A stretch of DNA of 64,000 bases from Homalodisca vitripennis. Taxonomy: Eukaryota; Arthropoda; Insecta; Hemiptera; Cicadellidae. The stretch is taken from the NCBI RefSeq assembly GCF_021130785.1, contig NC_060207.1, positions 195,870,001-195,934,000 of the forward strand, given 5' to 3'. Within the stretch, counting starts at the first letter, position 1, and every line of letters begins with the position of its first letter. This document shows, in pieces, positions 36,721 through 47,896 of the stretch. The position numbers and the translations under genes are program-made. Under the pieces are notes generated by a model that ran no database searches, had not been told where the DNA came from, and saw only the letters and a program-made list of their open reading frames with translations.

Positions 36721-38255
36721 TTGGTGTTGTGTGGGCAACACAACATTTTTAGGCAGTTTCTATGGGGGCGCAATTTTTACAATAGTAGTAGATCACCATG
36801 CTTTGTGTGGTTACACAAGAACCGGGACTCATCAGGAAGACTGGCAAGATGGGCCCTGAAGCTCATGGAGTTTGACTATGAAATAAGGCACAAACAAGGA
36901 CGCCTACATGTAGTTCCTGACACACTTTCAAGGAATGCTTGTGAGGACTGTAAGCCAGAAGACGAAGACAAGACCAATGAAATACCCATGTTAGCGCTGA
37001 ATTGGACAGATCTACCCAAATTACAGGATGAGGACGAGGAGTACAGAAGAATCAAGGACACAATGTTAAAACCGGAAGAGTCTACAGCGACAGAAAGAAG
37101 AATGGCAAGGAGTTTTATGCTGGAAGATGGAGTGCTATACAGACGTAATGTTGCTCATATTGGAGAAAAGAAACTGCTAGTAGTACCTGAAAGCATCAGA
37201 AGTGAAATTTTGTATGAATGTCATGACAGCCCTTTGGCAGGTGGACATCTGGGTTTCACCAAGACGTTTCATAAATTGAAGTGCCGGTTCTATTGGCCGA
37301 ACATGATAAAGGATACTGAGAAGTACGTCAAAACGTGCTTACACTGTCAAACTCGAAAGACACCAAAATTATCTCCAGCAGGGATGTTACAACCATTCGG
37401 TGGGGTATCCTTTTGAAAGAATTGGGATAGATGTATTGGGTCCGTTTACAAAGACAGACAACGGAAATAAGTACATCATAGTAGCGATGGATTATGCGAC
37501 AAAGTGGGCTGAAGCAAAAGCGACCCCCTCAGCTACTGCAGAAGAGACCGCGAAATTTGTGATCAACAGAATCATTTGTAGGTTTGGATGTCCGAACGAG
37601 ATCCTTACTGACAGAGGAAAGAATTTTTAGGTCGAACTTAGTGTTGTGAAATTTTAAACGGACTGGGAATTCCGCACGTTATTCCAACAGCTTATCATCC
37701 AGCGTGCAATGGCTTAGTAGAACATTTCAACGGCACACTGGCTCAGATGTTATCTTATTATACAGGGTCTAATCAGAGAGACTGGGATCTTTACGTAAAT
37801 CTCACATGTTTCAGCTACAACACAAGTCGTCAGGAAACCATAAAACATAGTCCTTACTATATGCTTTTTGGAATGGAAGCTCGACTACTGTTGATGTAGC
37901 TCTACGCAAAAATGTAAGTAGTGACGTGAAGGCGGAGGAAGTTCTGCAAAGAGTTCACCAGTGTCGCAGAGATGTAATAAAAATAGTGGAAAGAAGTCAA
38001 CAGAAAACAGAAGGATCGGTTACGACCAGAAGCACCGTTTCGTAGAGTATGAACCGATGATCTAGTCATGATATGGACACCAGCTCGCAAGAAGGGAAGG
38101 ACTACCAAGTTACTACATTGGTGGAACGGCCCGTATAAGGTGATATCCAGGCTTTCGAAGTGAACTATGAAATAGAAATCAAGAAAGGGAACCGGTGTTA
38201 TTTTGACACAGTTCACGTGAGTCGACTACTAAAACGTTTTTATCCAAGAAACTAG
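36721..38255 (+). pseudogene. RNase H end and integrase with GPY motif
   Basis: The integrase inserts the DNA copy into the genome. The open frame 36,721-37,416 begins with the RNase H C-terminus (RWALKLMEFDYEI, VPDTLSR) and contains the HHCC zinc-binding domain, from His at about 37,222 to the Cys pair at 37,336-37,347. The catalytic core has the first Asp in GIDVLGP (37,430-37,432), the second in LTDRGKNF (37,610-37,612) and the Glu in VEHFNG (37,720-37,722), a DD35E layout with one frame break after the second Asp. The C-terminal WWNGPYKV motif near 38,130 is the GPY/F module; no chromodomain is seen. It ends with VSRLLKRFYP and a stop at 38,253-38,255. Confidence 0.88.
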
Positions 38256-38783
38256 AGATAAAATGAAAGGATGATGCATGTTCTTTTATGAATGTAATTA
38301 GTGTATAAATTAGTGTTTAAAACAAATTTAGGATAGGGTAGCGTGTAACTTATATAATCTATCCTGTGCAAGACAATAACTTTAGACCGTCTGTATATTC
38401 ATTATAAAAAAAAAAAAAAAGAAAAAAAAGAGGACTATTTTGTGCTTGCCAGTGTAATATTTGTGTTTGGCTACGAGTTAAAAACTGCCCAGCTAAGCGA
38501 TAATGTGATCATTGCACTGTGAGACAATGCAAGATAGGCAGGGCAAGGTCCAAAAATCGGACACTAGTGTGCTAGACAGTGAGCTCACGACGCTCGAGCG
38601 GTTTTTTAAAAACTAACTGGTGTCCTGTATACGTAATATTTCTTGAAATTTTAGTTAACCAGCGTTATATTTATAAGTTTGATAATTTAGGTGTGCTAAT
38701 ATTAGATAAATGTGTTAAAACTTGATTGTTAGTTTAATTTGTTGTGACTACAGTAACAGTGTGCACGCGTGACAGAGAAAACT
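38256..38783 (+). other. Spacer between pol and env-like ORF
   Basis: About 530 bp without an ORF, with an A-rich tract at about 38,406-38,430. In related elements env is made from a spliced RNA, so an acceptor site is expected here, but I cannot single one out. Confidence 0.45.
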
Positions 38784-40803
38784 ATGGATACGCTACCGAA
38801 GGTAATGACACTTGTTAGTATGATCATTGTAATTTTTGGTAATGTTTTATTTGTAGAGGCGAGTCAGGATGGCCAAACTCCAATATCAGTTGTTACAGGT
38901 GTTACTGGAAAGAGATAAAAGTCGGCAGAGATATATGAAGCGTCCGTCCCGTTTGGTTTACAAGACAGCGTGGCCAGGAGTAGACATAGCTTATTTAAGT
39001 CGTCCCAAAGGAGTAGGATTTTGTAATGGTGTTATGAATGATCCAGAAATGTATGTTATTTTCTTGGGCCGCAGTGGTTAATAAGGAGATTGGAGCACGA
39101 GTCACATGGCTGAACAGAAGTTTGAGTGAGACAGCTGATAATTTTGAATTATTTTCAGGGTCGAAACGTGATAAGCGCAGTCTTCATTTTATAGGTAATT
39201 TTGCTCATTGGTGTTGTGGAGTTATAACCAAGAAGCAGCTACGACCTTTGTATGCTAATCAAGAGAGAATGAATGTATTTGAGCAGGAAACTTCACAATG
39301 AACTTCAAGAGGCGTATGCAGAAATGGATAATCTAACAATTAATATGAATTCTTACAGTCAGGAAGTCAGTCGCACATTTTTCTCAAGTAATAGGTGTGG
39401 GGAGTTAACATAACAAAGATGATTGATCGATTTAGAACCAAGGTGTATGTCGCTGATCAAAAAGAATAATCATAAAACATACAGTCTGTTACAGCTCAAC
39501 GCATTACACTCTATTCGGCAGTTGCAAGTGTTAACAACTAGTTACCAGATTGGAAAATTTTAAGTCAATGCAGAGAACAAAAGATTCCGAACTCGATTAT
39601 TTCTTTGTCAAAATTTCAAGGAGATCTTCTGAAATTAGCGGCCTCAATCAAGGACGACAATTACGAGTTAGTAATTGCTCCGGAGGAAGTGACAAAAATA
39701 TTTAAAATTAGAAATAGCTGACTGTATGATTTCAGGCTTTCAACAATAATTGTAAATGTAAAGGTGGCCCATTAAAAAGCGGGGGAGCGCGCTGGAAACT
39801 GTTTGAATTAATGGCTGTACCTTTTGCATGGAAAAATTCTACTTGTAATATTCATCATGATGTGACTATCTGGCAGCCGACAACGAGCGTCTGATGTCGA
39901 TACAAGGCTCAGCAACTCATGATTGTCAGCCGTACATTAAAATTCTCTATGTTTTATTCCTAGGAATGCGGAGATGCTGTCTCGGGTTCGCTATGTCCCA
40001 GAGCTATGTTTAGAGGAGCGACGGATACAGGAACTCAGTAAAGTTTGTGCCTTTTCGTGTGCGCAGGGCAGAGCGCCGATAGTGAACAGATTAGGAGAGG
40101 AGATGTTTGTACTTACACACGTTTCAGGGCAGTTAAAGTTGGAATGTCGTCATGGGTCGAATTTAACCTTAAATATTCCGGAAGATAGACGACCCGGTGT
40201 CTCTCCAAATTAAGGTCGCTTGTGATTGTAAATTAATGTTAAATGAAGAAGTAATTGTTTTTGAAAACTACCCTTGTTATAAGAAAATATCTGTTTCAGA
40301 AATAGTCCCATATAGTTCCTGCTCTTTGGTCCAAATTGAAAACTTTGAAGGTTTCTTCCAGAAACACGTATTCCTCCAGTACTTTTACCACCCTGGACGA
40401 GTGTTTGGACGAGAGTTGGACGACTGAGGTGCCCCATTGGAACATGACGTACGCTAGGACACAGGTGGAAACCAAGCCACCGCTGATAGTAACAGGCCAC
40501 AAACGAAGGGATTTGGCCAATTGTGTATACTGTAATTCATGCTGTATATTTTTCATGGTAAACGATTATTGTTGTGAGAAATCCACACTTTGTGGGTTTG
40601 TATAATTTAAATATAGTTAGAGGAGAAACTATAGAGATATTTGTTACAGAGAAAACCTATAGGGAAGCTGTATACATTACTTTGTTTAAATTCTTGTTTT
40701 TATTTTGTGCTGGGTACTTGTGAGATGGTGCTGTCGATGGAGGAATAAGCAGAGCAAAGAGGAAGTGTCTATGAAGGGGACATCGGGAGATCCAGGACAA
40801 TGA
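38784..40803 (+). pseudogene. Envelope-like gene, baculovirus F/errantivirus type, frameshifted
   Basis: A gene of this class encodes a membrane glycoprotein that can let an LTR element leave one cell and enter another. The ATG at 38,784 opens with a hydrophobic signal-peptide-like stretch (residues about 8-24), then the frame breaks. At 39,164-39,178 there is a basic furin-type site, KRDKR, followed by a hydrophobic Gly-rich segment with FIGNFAHW, the position of the fusion peptide in F-like proteins. Downstream pieces resemble F proteins in layout, including a Val-Pro-Phe-Ala motif region near 39,810 and later Cys-rich parts. A hydrophobic segment at about 40,672-40,725 followed by a basic tail and a stop at 40,801 fits a C-terminal membrane anchor. 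Many frame changes; not functional as read. Total span of about 670 codons is usual. Confidence 0.7.
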
Positions 40804-43219
40804 TGGCTTACCCCGAAGCATGCCGCTAGCCGAGATAGATGGGCGAGAGCTGCGAATTACCTTGGAATGGTGGGATATGAACAGTCCGAGTGATAAGTAA
40901 CCACCATGTTTAATTGGATACATAATGGAGGAAACTATGGAAAGTTTATGTTACAAAGTGATTGATTGTTGATGAATTTCTTATAATAAACAAAAGGGAG
41001 TTTCATTTCTCTGTAATGATCATCCAGAGTAAAAACATTTAATATGATATAAGGTTTTGTTTGCATAATTAGATTATACTACAGCGATTGTACTAATATA
41101 ATTAGGTACAGTGAATGACGTTTTGTACTTCAGACGTAATATAATATTTTAATGTTTTGTGAAAATCATGTAATGATAAGTGTGAGATAAATCTATGCCA
41201 ATTATAAACCGTGAAGTTGCCTAGGATAAGGTGTGTCTAATAAGATTAGTTACAGGGACACGAGACGGGCGGTGCCCGGACCGGGGTGCGCAGCAGCTGA
41301 TCTGGTGCAGGGTCACGGTCAGGTCACTGAGATGACATTGAACCTGTGTCGTATGACTGCGGTATGAATGATGATGAATGAGTGGTGGCCACCAAATGAG
41401 CAAATGAGTGAAAGAATGATATGTTATAAAATATGAATGTTATCAAGAATTAATAGGTAGAATGATTAATGTTAGTATAATGTTACAAGTGAAATAATGT
41501 TGGTGTTTATGTAACAATACAATATGAAAATGTTAGAGTAGGGGTATATCAATAGTGTTATACTTATTTAAACTAAAAGTAAGGGCTGAGTAAGAGTTTT
41601 AAAAGTGTATTTCACATTCGCTAAGAAATGGGGCCCCTTGAAACCGTGTTTAATGATAAATAGAATAATGGACCATTATAAAATGATGTACCGTAGTAAC
41701 TAACACAGTTGGTATTTTATATAATAACATGTAACAACTATTAAGATGTAAAGAATGTTTAGTTTAGATAATGATTATTAAATGTTGTAATATACCACTT
41801 CATTTTCTGATTTGCATAAATGTCAGGTTGTTATGTTTCATGTTTTAAATGTTAACCTTTAACTATATCGAGGTATTTTAGATAAGGTACGGTATCCCTG
41901 ACTAAATCAATTGTGTATATAAAAAGATAATTAGTTTATTTGTAGAATTGATAAATGTAGTTTTAAGTAATAAGGTGCCATGGGCTTACTTTGATTAAAA
42001 TGTATGTTAAAATATTAGTGGGTAATACATGATTTGGGTAATAAATATTTGTATAATTGTCATATATTTGTTTATAGAATTAGTGATAAAAAAAAAAAAT
42101 GAGAACAAATGTGAATGCTTTATTTGTTGATGATGATTTGTCTAGTTAGGTAGGGATAATTTCGTCTTAAACAAGTAACATAAGATTAGAAGAGCTCTAG
42201 TAGTTGGAACACGCTTGCAACAAGGTCGCAGGCCGCTGACCCCGAGGGTTCAGGCCACTGGCCCGGAAGGCCTCTGCTGACCACAGCTACTTATATCACG
42301 TAGCCATCTGGAGGTGCACTGTTCCAGCTCAAAAACTTTGTACTCCATTGCATGGAGATTACTTAAGTAGGTATAAAACGATCCAAATGGTATCAAAATC
42401 CCGGACACATATGTAATTAAATTATTTGGGGAAAAATAGAGAGTGTTAGTGTTAGTAATAAATTGAGATTCCCTTAGTTTTAGTAGTTGTAATTTTCTAA
42501 TTTGAAGTAAATATGTAATAAGCATTTTATATTTTAGAAGTAATAAAAAAAAAAAAAAAAAAGGTGTTGTACTCCGCAAACTTGTATATTTATATGGCAA
42601 ATAATGATATGTAAGGGATGTTTTATTGGTAACTTTTACATTTTTAGTTAGGTTAGCGTAGGCTCTATAACAGATTCCCCACGGCTATTATTTCAATTTT
42701 TGGATGTTTTAAATTTGAGCGATATTCATATTTGTGTGTGTCTTAACTCCTTTTAAATTTAGGTAATAATATCCAGGTGAAACAAATTAGAAGGGGAAAA
42801 CAAAATATTGTAAGTCCTTTTGATGTACTTAGATAGGGAAATCGTTCGTGGCATTCGTCTCTCCCGTTCGTTCGCGTCCCATACTGAACTGGGAAGCTTA
42901 GAACTGTGAACATTCCAGTGTGAAGAATGTGCGTTAGAAATTAAAGAAGAGGACTAATACTTTTGGGTCACACGCCAAAGGAGGACGTGTCATGGACATA
43001 ATGCTGTGCCCAGCAGTGAAGCTACGGTTACCATCAACTGAACATTAAACACTAGACCTTAGAGGTGAGAAAACAGTGACGAGCTCATAAGAGGAATGTG
43101 AGGAACGGAAGGAGGCGCAGTCACGTCAAGGCCGACTCCAGGATGGGCGTTCCTGGTGCAGCTACTCCGAGACCCGATGGGGATGCCTAAGCAGAGATTC
43201 ATAACCGTAGCTTCCCTTT
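40804..43219 (+). other. Long 3' non-coding region of the gypsy-like element
   Basis: About 2.4 kb between the env-like ORF and the polypurine tract, mostly AT-rich with no ORF I can support. It has A runs near 42,087 and 42,546 and two GC-richer patches (about 41,245-41,400 and 42,205-42,320). This is unusually long for a gypsy element and might hold a captured sequence or regulatory/insulator repeats; none recognised. Confidence 0.5.
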
Positions 43220-43231
43220 AAGAAGGGGGAG
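43220..43231 (+). other. Polypurine tract
   Basis: AAGAAGGGGGAG immediately abuts the 3' LTR, as expected for the plus-strand primer. Confidence 0.85.
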
Positions 43232-43581
43232 TGTGACGACGGGGCCCTTTTCCCGCCGTCTGATGTGGAGAGGGAGAGGTCAACACGGAACACCTGATGT
43301 TGTTCAGTCGAGGAGGTGTCGTCTATGGGTAGAGACATTGCGTGCGTGTGGTGAGAGCAGACCGGGGGACGTGCGGTGGCGCGGCACGAGCGGCGGCGAT
43401 GCTACGGACGGTTAGATAGGTTTAGGTGGTAGAATGTGATGAATAAATGATGTTGTTTTAAGAAGAGTGAGTAGTTATTTGTTACGTACCTCGTCACGGC
43501 CAAGCAGAGTGTATGGAGCAGCCCCAAGGACTAACAGGTGTGAGTTATAGTAGAAATAACTTGATCACACAGTACGTGACA
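43232..43581 (+). repeat. 3' LTR of the gypsy-like element
   Basis: 350 bp, TG...CA, AATAAA at 43,442-43,447, followed by the ATAC target duplication at 43,582-43,585. A 60-codon ORF inside it is not a gene. Confidence 0.95.
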
Positions 43582-44554
43582 ATACCTACACAAAGTTTTA
43601 AGAAAATAATCAATTACAGAGGAACAATATAGGGTTATTAAATGGATCTTATTAGAGTATATCTTAGGGCTGGAAAAATTTTAATCATGTCTGTCCACGT
43701 GACATCACAACTAGAGCTATTGTTTAAACTAGGTGAACGCGTAGGTTTAACAACTAGGTGAATGACAAATATATATATAATTTATTGGTCAATCACAGTG
43801 GTGTTGATCTTGTGCATATTAATTTATATCTTTTTTAAAGAAGTTATCACGGAAAATAGCGCTTGACAAAATTATTGGTTAACAGATCGAACATCGATTA
43901 AGTTTTATAGAGAACAAAAGAAACAACAAGAGGTTAAACCCTAATACATAACCTTATTAATGTTCGGTCGATATAATAAACTGAATAGATCCTGTACGAA
44001 TCAGCTGTATTAAGGTGTAAGGGATTTTAGTATATGAAATCTCCATTACAATATAGGAACATAAAAACTACTTTTTAGCCTAAATAGTGAAAGAAATACT
44101 GCAATAAGCCTGACACTTCAAGCACATACAAATCGGCCATTCTGTGAGCTCATAGGTCGAATTATACTTTTCAATGACAAAATATATAAAATAGTTAGAC
44201 AATTTCAAAGTAACCTTTCACTGTGGCTTAATAATCATAAACATGGAAAAAAACAAAACAATATGCCAATGATTGTGGTAATGTATGCAGTGAAATCCAT
44301 TATTAATTATAAGTGAATTTCGGCATCGTCTGGATATCTACTGTATTTTTAACTTTAATATAAATAAACCAACGTATTTAAAATTATAGTCCATAATAAT
44401 TTAAAATTATTTTATAAAATCCTTACGGATTTAACAAATACTCTTTGGGTTACTATTAACGAAATACATCGTTTTTGTTATTAATTCGGAGAGGTTCTGC
44501 CGCTATATAACTACTTAAATTGTCTAATTTCCTGTAATGCACCTATGACAGGAT
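43582..44554. other. Copy B resumed, AT-rich, no gene seen
   Basis: The first 60 bases continue A/B block 4 (AAGTTTTAAGAAAATAATCA against the A sequence near 10,430). The rest has only patchy similarity to A. No supportable ORF. Confidence 0.4.
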
Positions 44555-45825
44555 TACTATTCACTATTGACGTATTGCTGCTCAAACGCGATGAGTTCCA
44601 GGCTCCATTATGCGGCCATGTTCAGTCAATGGCATTGTAAAGTCAATCACAGCAACAGGATTTCAATAAGAAGCCAATTCATAACACTGGCACACTGTAT
44701 TGTATGTTGTGGCTGGTACTGATGTTGAAATGTTCTTCAATACAAAGATTTGAGCTGAGCTGTTAGATGTTCCACACTTTACATTTCCTTTTGGGTGGTC
44801 CAATGTAAACTCCCTTGTACCACTTTTTAGATTAACTTAGATTAAAGCCTTAGTACAGACAAATATGCTATACATTTTTCATAATCTAAGGGAATTACAT
44901 TTTATTAATAGTTAATGATTCAGAATATTCCAAAATATTACAAAATAACACAACATAATGTTTACTACATGAAAGCAAAACATTTTGTTCGTAGTTTTGA
45001 AATTATACTTTCACGTGTACTTTTTACATCAAATGAGAGCAAACATAGGTCATAGAAAAGAAACTGAACAATTCTTATCCTGCAATTGAAACTACAGGAG
45101 ACACCAAACATTTTATTGGCCCATTTAAAATACAGGGAGGTTTGATTTAATATGACTGTTGAGTTTAGTTCAAGTTCATCTTCCTCTTATTGCAGCGACT
45201 GGATACTGATGCTGTTACAGACTTAACCCCTAGAATCTAGGACCATGGTCTTCTGAAAAGTTTGCAAAGATTTGACGACGCAGAAAGCTCAAACAAACAA
45301 TTTCCATGATTACAAAGCCATCTAGATTACAAAATCAAAAATCTAGTGCAATCCTGTAAATTTGCATTCTCATTGTCTCATCAGCTACACAATTGAATGC
45401 ACTTGTATGTTAATAACCCAATCATCAAGCACGGTGGAGCAGCCGAGTTTTCTACACACACAACTTAGCTACACGCAAGGGTTGATTTAATATGAATGCT
45501 GAGTTTTGAGTTTTTTTTCAGACCAGCTTCTTGTTAACGCACCGTCTAAAATCTGATGATGTTTAAGTATGTAATAGTATTAGGGTCTAGACGCTTAATT
45601 AAGAGGAAGGTGAACTATCAACATTCACAGTCACTGTATCCTGTCAAGTAAAGATTTAATGACAATTACAATCTACGAGTGTAATATATACTTGTGTATC
45701 TATCACAGCTTGAATATCAGTAAGGTGCTAATTTGGTCGCTAGTATAGTAAATATAAATAATTATAGGATAAGCCTTTATTGTAATAATTTCTACAATAT
45801 ATTCAAGAAAATTACTATAATATAT
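44555..45825. repeat. A/B block 5, copy B
   Basis: Counterpart of 15,060-16,073, including TGAGTTCCAGGCTCCATTAT, GCGGCCATGTTCA, ATTGTATGTTGTGGC and TTCTTCAATACA. At 45,826 it runs straight on where A carries the minisatellite-bearing insertion. Contains extra DNA (45,090-45,600) not evident in A. Confidence 0.65.
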
Positions 45826-45859
45826 GACAAATTATATCAAATATTTAATTAGAAAGTCT

Positions 45860-46385
45860 TAAAAAGAAGGTATAAACATATTTCTTATATTTATATTCTA
45901 ATTTATTCCTGACCTTATTTAAACAAAGCACATGTGTATATTTAACGGATAAAATAAATCCAACCAATTTGTGAATATATTTATACAGATTTATAGGAAT
46001 GATCTTTCGTGGTAATTTCGAATTAGAAAGTCTTTTTATGTATTTTTACTCGGAAAAACAAAACAGTAGAAAATGTAGAGGAATCTATATTTAGCTGTAA
46101 ACGAACCTAATTAAAGCCCAATATTTACTGTACAGCTCAGTCGGTGGTACCCCAGTGCTTAGAGGTTCGGATATATGGGATGTTTGCGAGTGTGAATATA
46201 GATAAACACGTAACTACAAATATTTGGCGTTAATTATTGTTTCAGAGAGGCCTAATCTAGGACTTGTTATAGGTAGAAGTACTGCTTGTGATTTAGTTAT
46301 AAGAATATCTATTCAAATATAAATTTGAAATACAGGTTTATTAATACTCAGTGTGAGTGTTTATAAATTATTGTTGATTAAAAGA
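45860..46385. repeat. A/B block 6, copy B
   Basis: Counterpart of 18,487-18,920: AGGAATCTATATTTAGCTG, CCTAATTAAAGCCCAATATT, AGAGGTTCGGATATATGG and GAGTGTGAATATAGA. Confidence 0.7.
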
Positions 46386-46779
46386 TATTTATACTAATCT
46401 AAGTACATAAGATTGCAAAATATTTAAAAGTATATAAAGTATTCAGTGATGAAAATATACCTTACTCTTGATCTATGATACAACGCTTCCGTATCAATAA
46501 ATATTGGCTTTCAGATTGATTTGACTGGCTTAGTAACTATCGATCACAGTCAATTAAAATTAAGTTCTTATATTAGAACAAACTATGCGTAAGTAATAGG
46601 TGTAGAACCATTCAAGAATTTGTTGATATAATAGCGGTTTAATTTTTATAATTTAAGATGGAAGACACGATTTTAAAAATAAATTATCTAGAAATTTTAA
46701 ATTTTTACAATAATTAAAAGTATATACCAAATTTAAACTTAATACAACAAGGCATTTTATAATTAAAAACAAATGTGAA
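46386..46779. other. AT-rich spacer, no gene seen
   Basis: Nothing supportable; it takes the place of the roughly 1.2-kb interval 18,921-20,159 in A. Confidence 0.35.
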
Positions 46780-47330
46780 AAACCCGAAATTGCTTCTATT
46801 CCGGTAATTATTAGGTTTTTACAACATTTTAATACGATATTATGTTTTCCTTTTGGCCCAAGACCTGAAAATTATGTAGAACATTCTGGGGCACTCTGTA
46901 TAAAGATTTTATTTATATAAATGTTGTAAATATAAGTTTTAATGACATTTTAGGTAATTAATTAGATAAAGGTAATAGCGAAACGTAGGTAAAATAACAA
47001 ACAAAGATACAAACATAGATAGAAGAATACTTCTGAATAAAAGTGGTAATATTATCATATGATGAATGGCAAGTTGAATTGCGTACTTTTATATAGTAAA
47101 TGTAAAATTAAGTGAACAATGACAAGTTGTTCAGATTGAGTTAAGATTGGCCATTAATTTTTTCTACCGTTAGATCTGACAGACGGAGAGCCAATGGGTG
47201 GTGTGACAGGAACAGATTGGTCACTAATGTATCTAGCCTAATCTACGATCAGATTTATGAGCTTTGGCAGAAATTTTAAAAAGTGCTATTTATTGAGTAA
47301 GTTTTAAAGTAAAATAAAACTATATTTTAT
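46780..47330. repeat. A/B block 7, copy B
   Basis: Counterpart of 20,160-20,740: TTTTGGCCCAAGACCTG, GGGGCACTCTGTATA, GGTAATTAATTAG, AGATTGGTCACT and ATGAGCTTTGGCAGAAA. Confidence 0.7.
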
Positions 47331-47424
47331 ATAAGAAAACAAGGTAGTAAGAAACACTTCAAATATTATTGCTCAAAATATTTTTCATATATGTTTGGGT
47401 GTGTGTGTGTAATATATACGTATG

Positions 47425-47426
<2 letters not shown>

Positions 47427-47464
<38 letters not shown>
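47427..47464. repeat. (TA)n microsatellite
   Basis: About 19 TA units. Just right of it, 47,485-47,532 resembles the reverse complement of the terminal part of the tRNA-like repeat at 50.8 kb (shared TGGCAATAGCC and TTTAATTT). Confidence 0.9.
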
Positions 47465-47466
<2 letters not shown>

Positions 47467-47525
47467 CATATATTATTATATATATTACATTTGTGTAAAT
47501 GGCAATAGCCGAATTTAATTTATTT

Positions 47526-47527
<2 letters not shown>

Positions 47528-47591
<64 letters not shown>
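47528..47591. repeat. (TA)n microsatellite
   Basis: About 32 TA units. Confidence 0.95.
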
Positions 47592-47595
<4 letters not shown>

Positions 47596-47734
47596 CTTCA
47601 ATAAGAATTCTTCAGTTGTATTAAACATTTTCTATATTTCGGCTTAAGCCGTCTTCAGGAAATTACAAAAATATAAATAGGGCTATAAGAACAGAATAAA
47701 CATAAAACATCAACACAGAAAATACATATAAAAT
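47592..47734 (-). mobile_element. Possible Penelope-like element 3' fragment
   Basis: On the minus strand the 22-bp phrase CTGAAGACGGCTTAAGCCGAAA (split here as CTGAAGA, CGGCTTAAGCCG, AAA) lies at 47,638-47,659, centred on a perfect 12-bp palindrome. Such CTGAAGA...GCCGAAA phrases occur in the terminal repeats of Penelope-like retroelements, where hammerhead-type ribozymes have been described. No coding part is present, so the assignment is tentative. Confidence 0.3.
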
Positions 47735-47896
47735 ATATAACATAAATTACGATGTTTATACAAATTGTTTTATATAGAAAACTAACCTCACCTCTAGGTA
47801 GATCAATAAACTATAATTAGATCTATAAATTTGACCTTAATAAGCAGTCAGGCTTGGCAACCCTATTCTGAACAATGTTGGACCGAACTGTTCTCT
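47735..47896 (+). repeat. Inverted repeat, left arm, flanking the inverted segment
   Basis: Matches the reverse complement of 50,564-50,720 at roughly 93% by eye: CATAAATTACGATGTT, ATTAGATCTATAAATTTGAC, AAGCAGTCAGGCTTGGCAAC and GTTGGACCGAACTGTTCTCT. Related to the direct repeats at 20,945-21,165 in copy A. Confidence 0.85.

Larger units (their letters stand above)
32296..43581 (+). mobile_element. Gypsy-like (Metaviridae) LTR retrotransposon with an envelope-like gene
   Basis: A full-length 11.3-kb element: two direct LTRs beginning TG and ending CA, a 4-bp target duplication ATAC (32,292-32,295 and 43,582-43,585), a primer-binding site, a polypurine tract, and in order gag, protease, reverse transcriptase, RNase H, integrase and an envelope-like ORF. 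The integrase-last pol order is typical of gypsy/Metaviridae, and the third ORF puts it among errantivirus-like elements. The internal region of about 10.6 kb is long for the group, partly from a roughly 2.4-kb non-coding stretch after env. Coding regions are broken by many small indels as read. Copy A supplies the empty site. Confidence 0.92.

Noticed and set aside
43233..43415. 60-codon ORF near 43.3 kb
   Set aside because: It is inside the 3' LTR and is broken in the 5' LTR.
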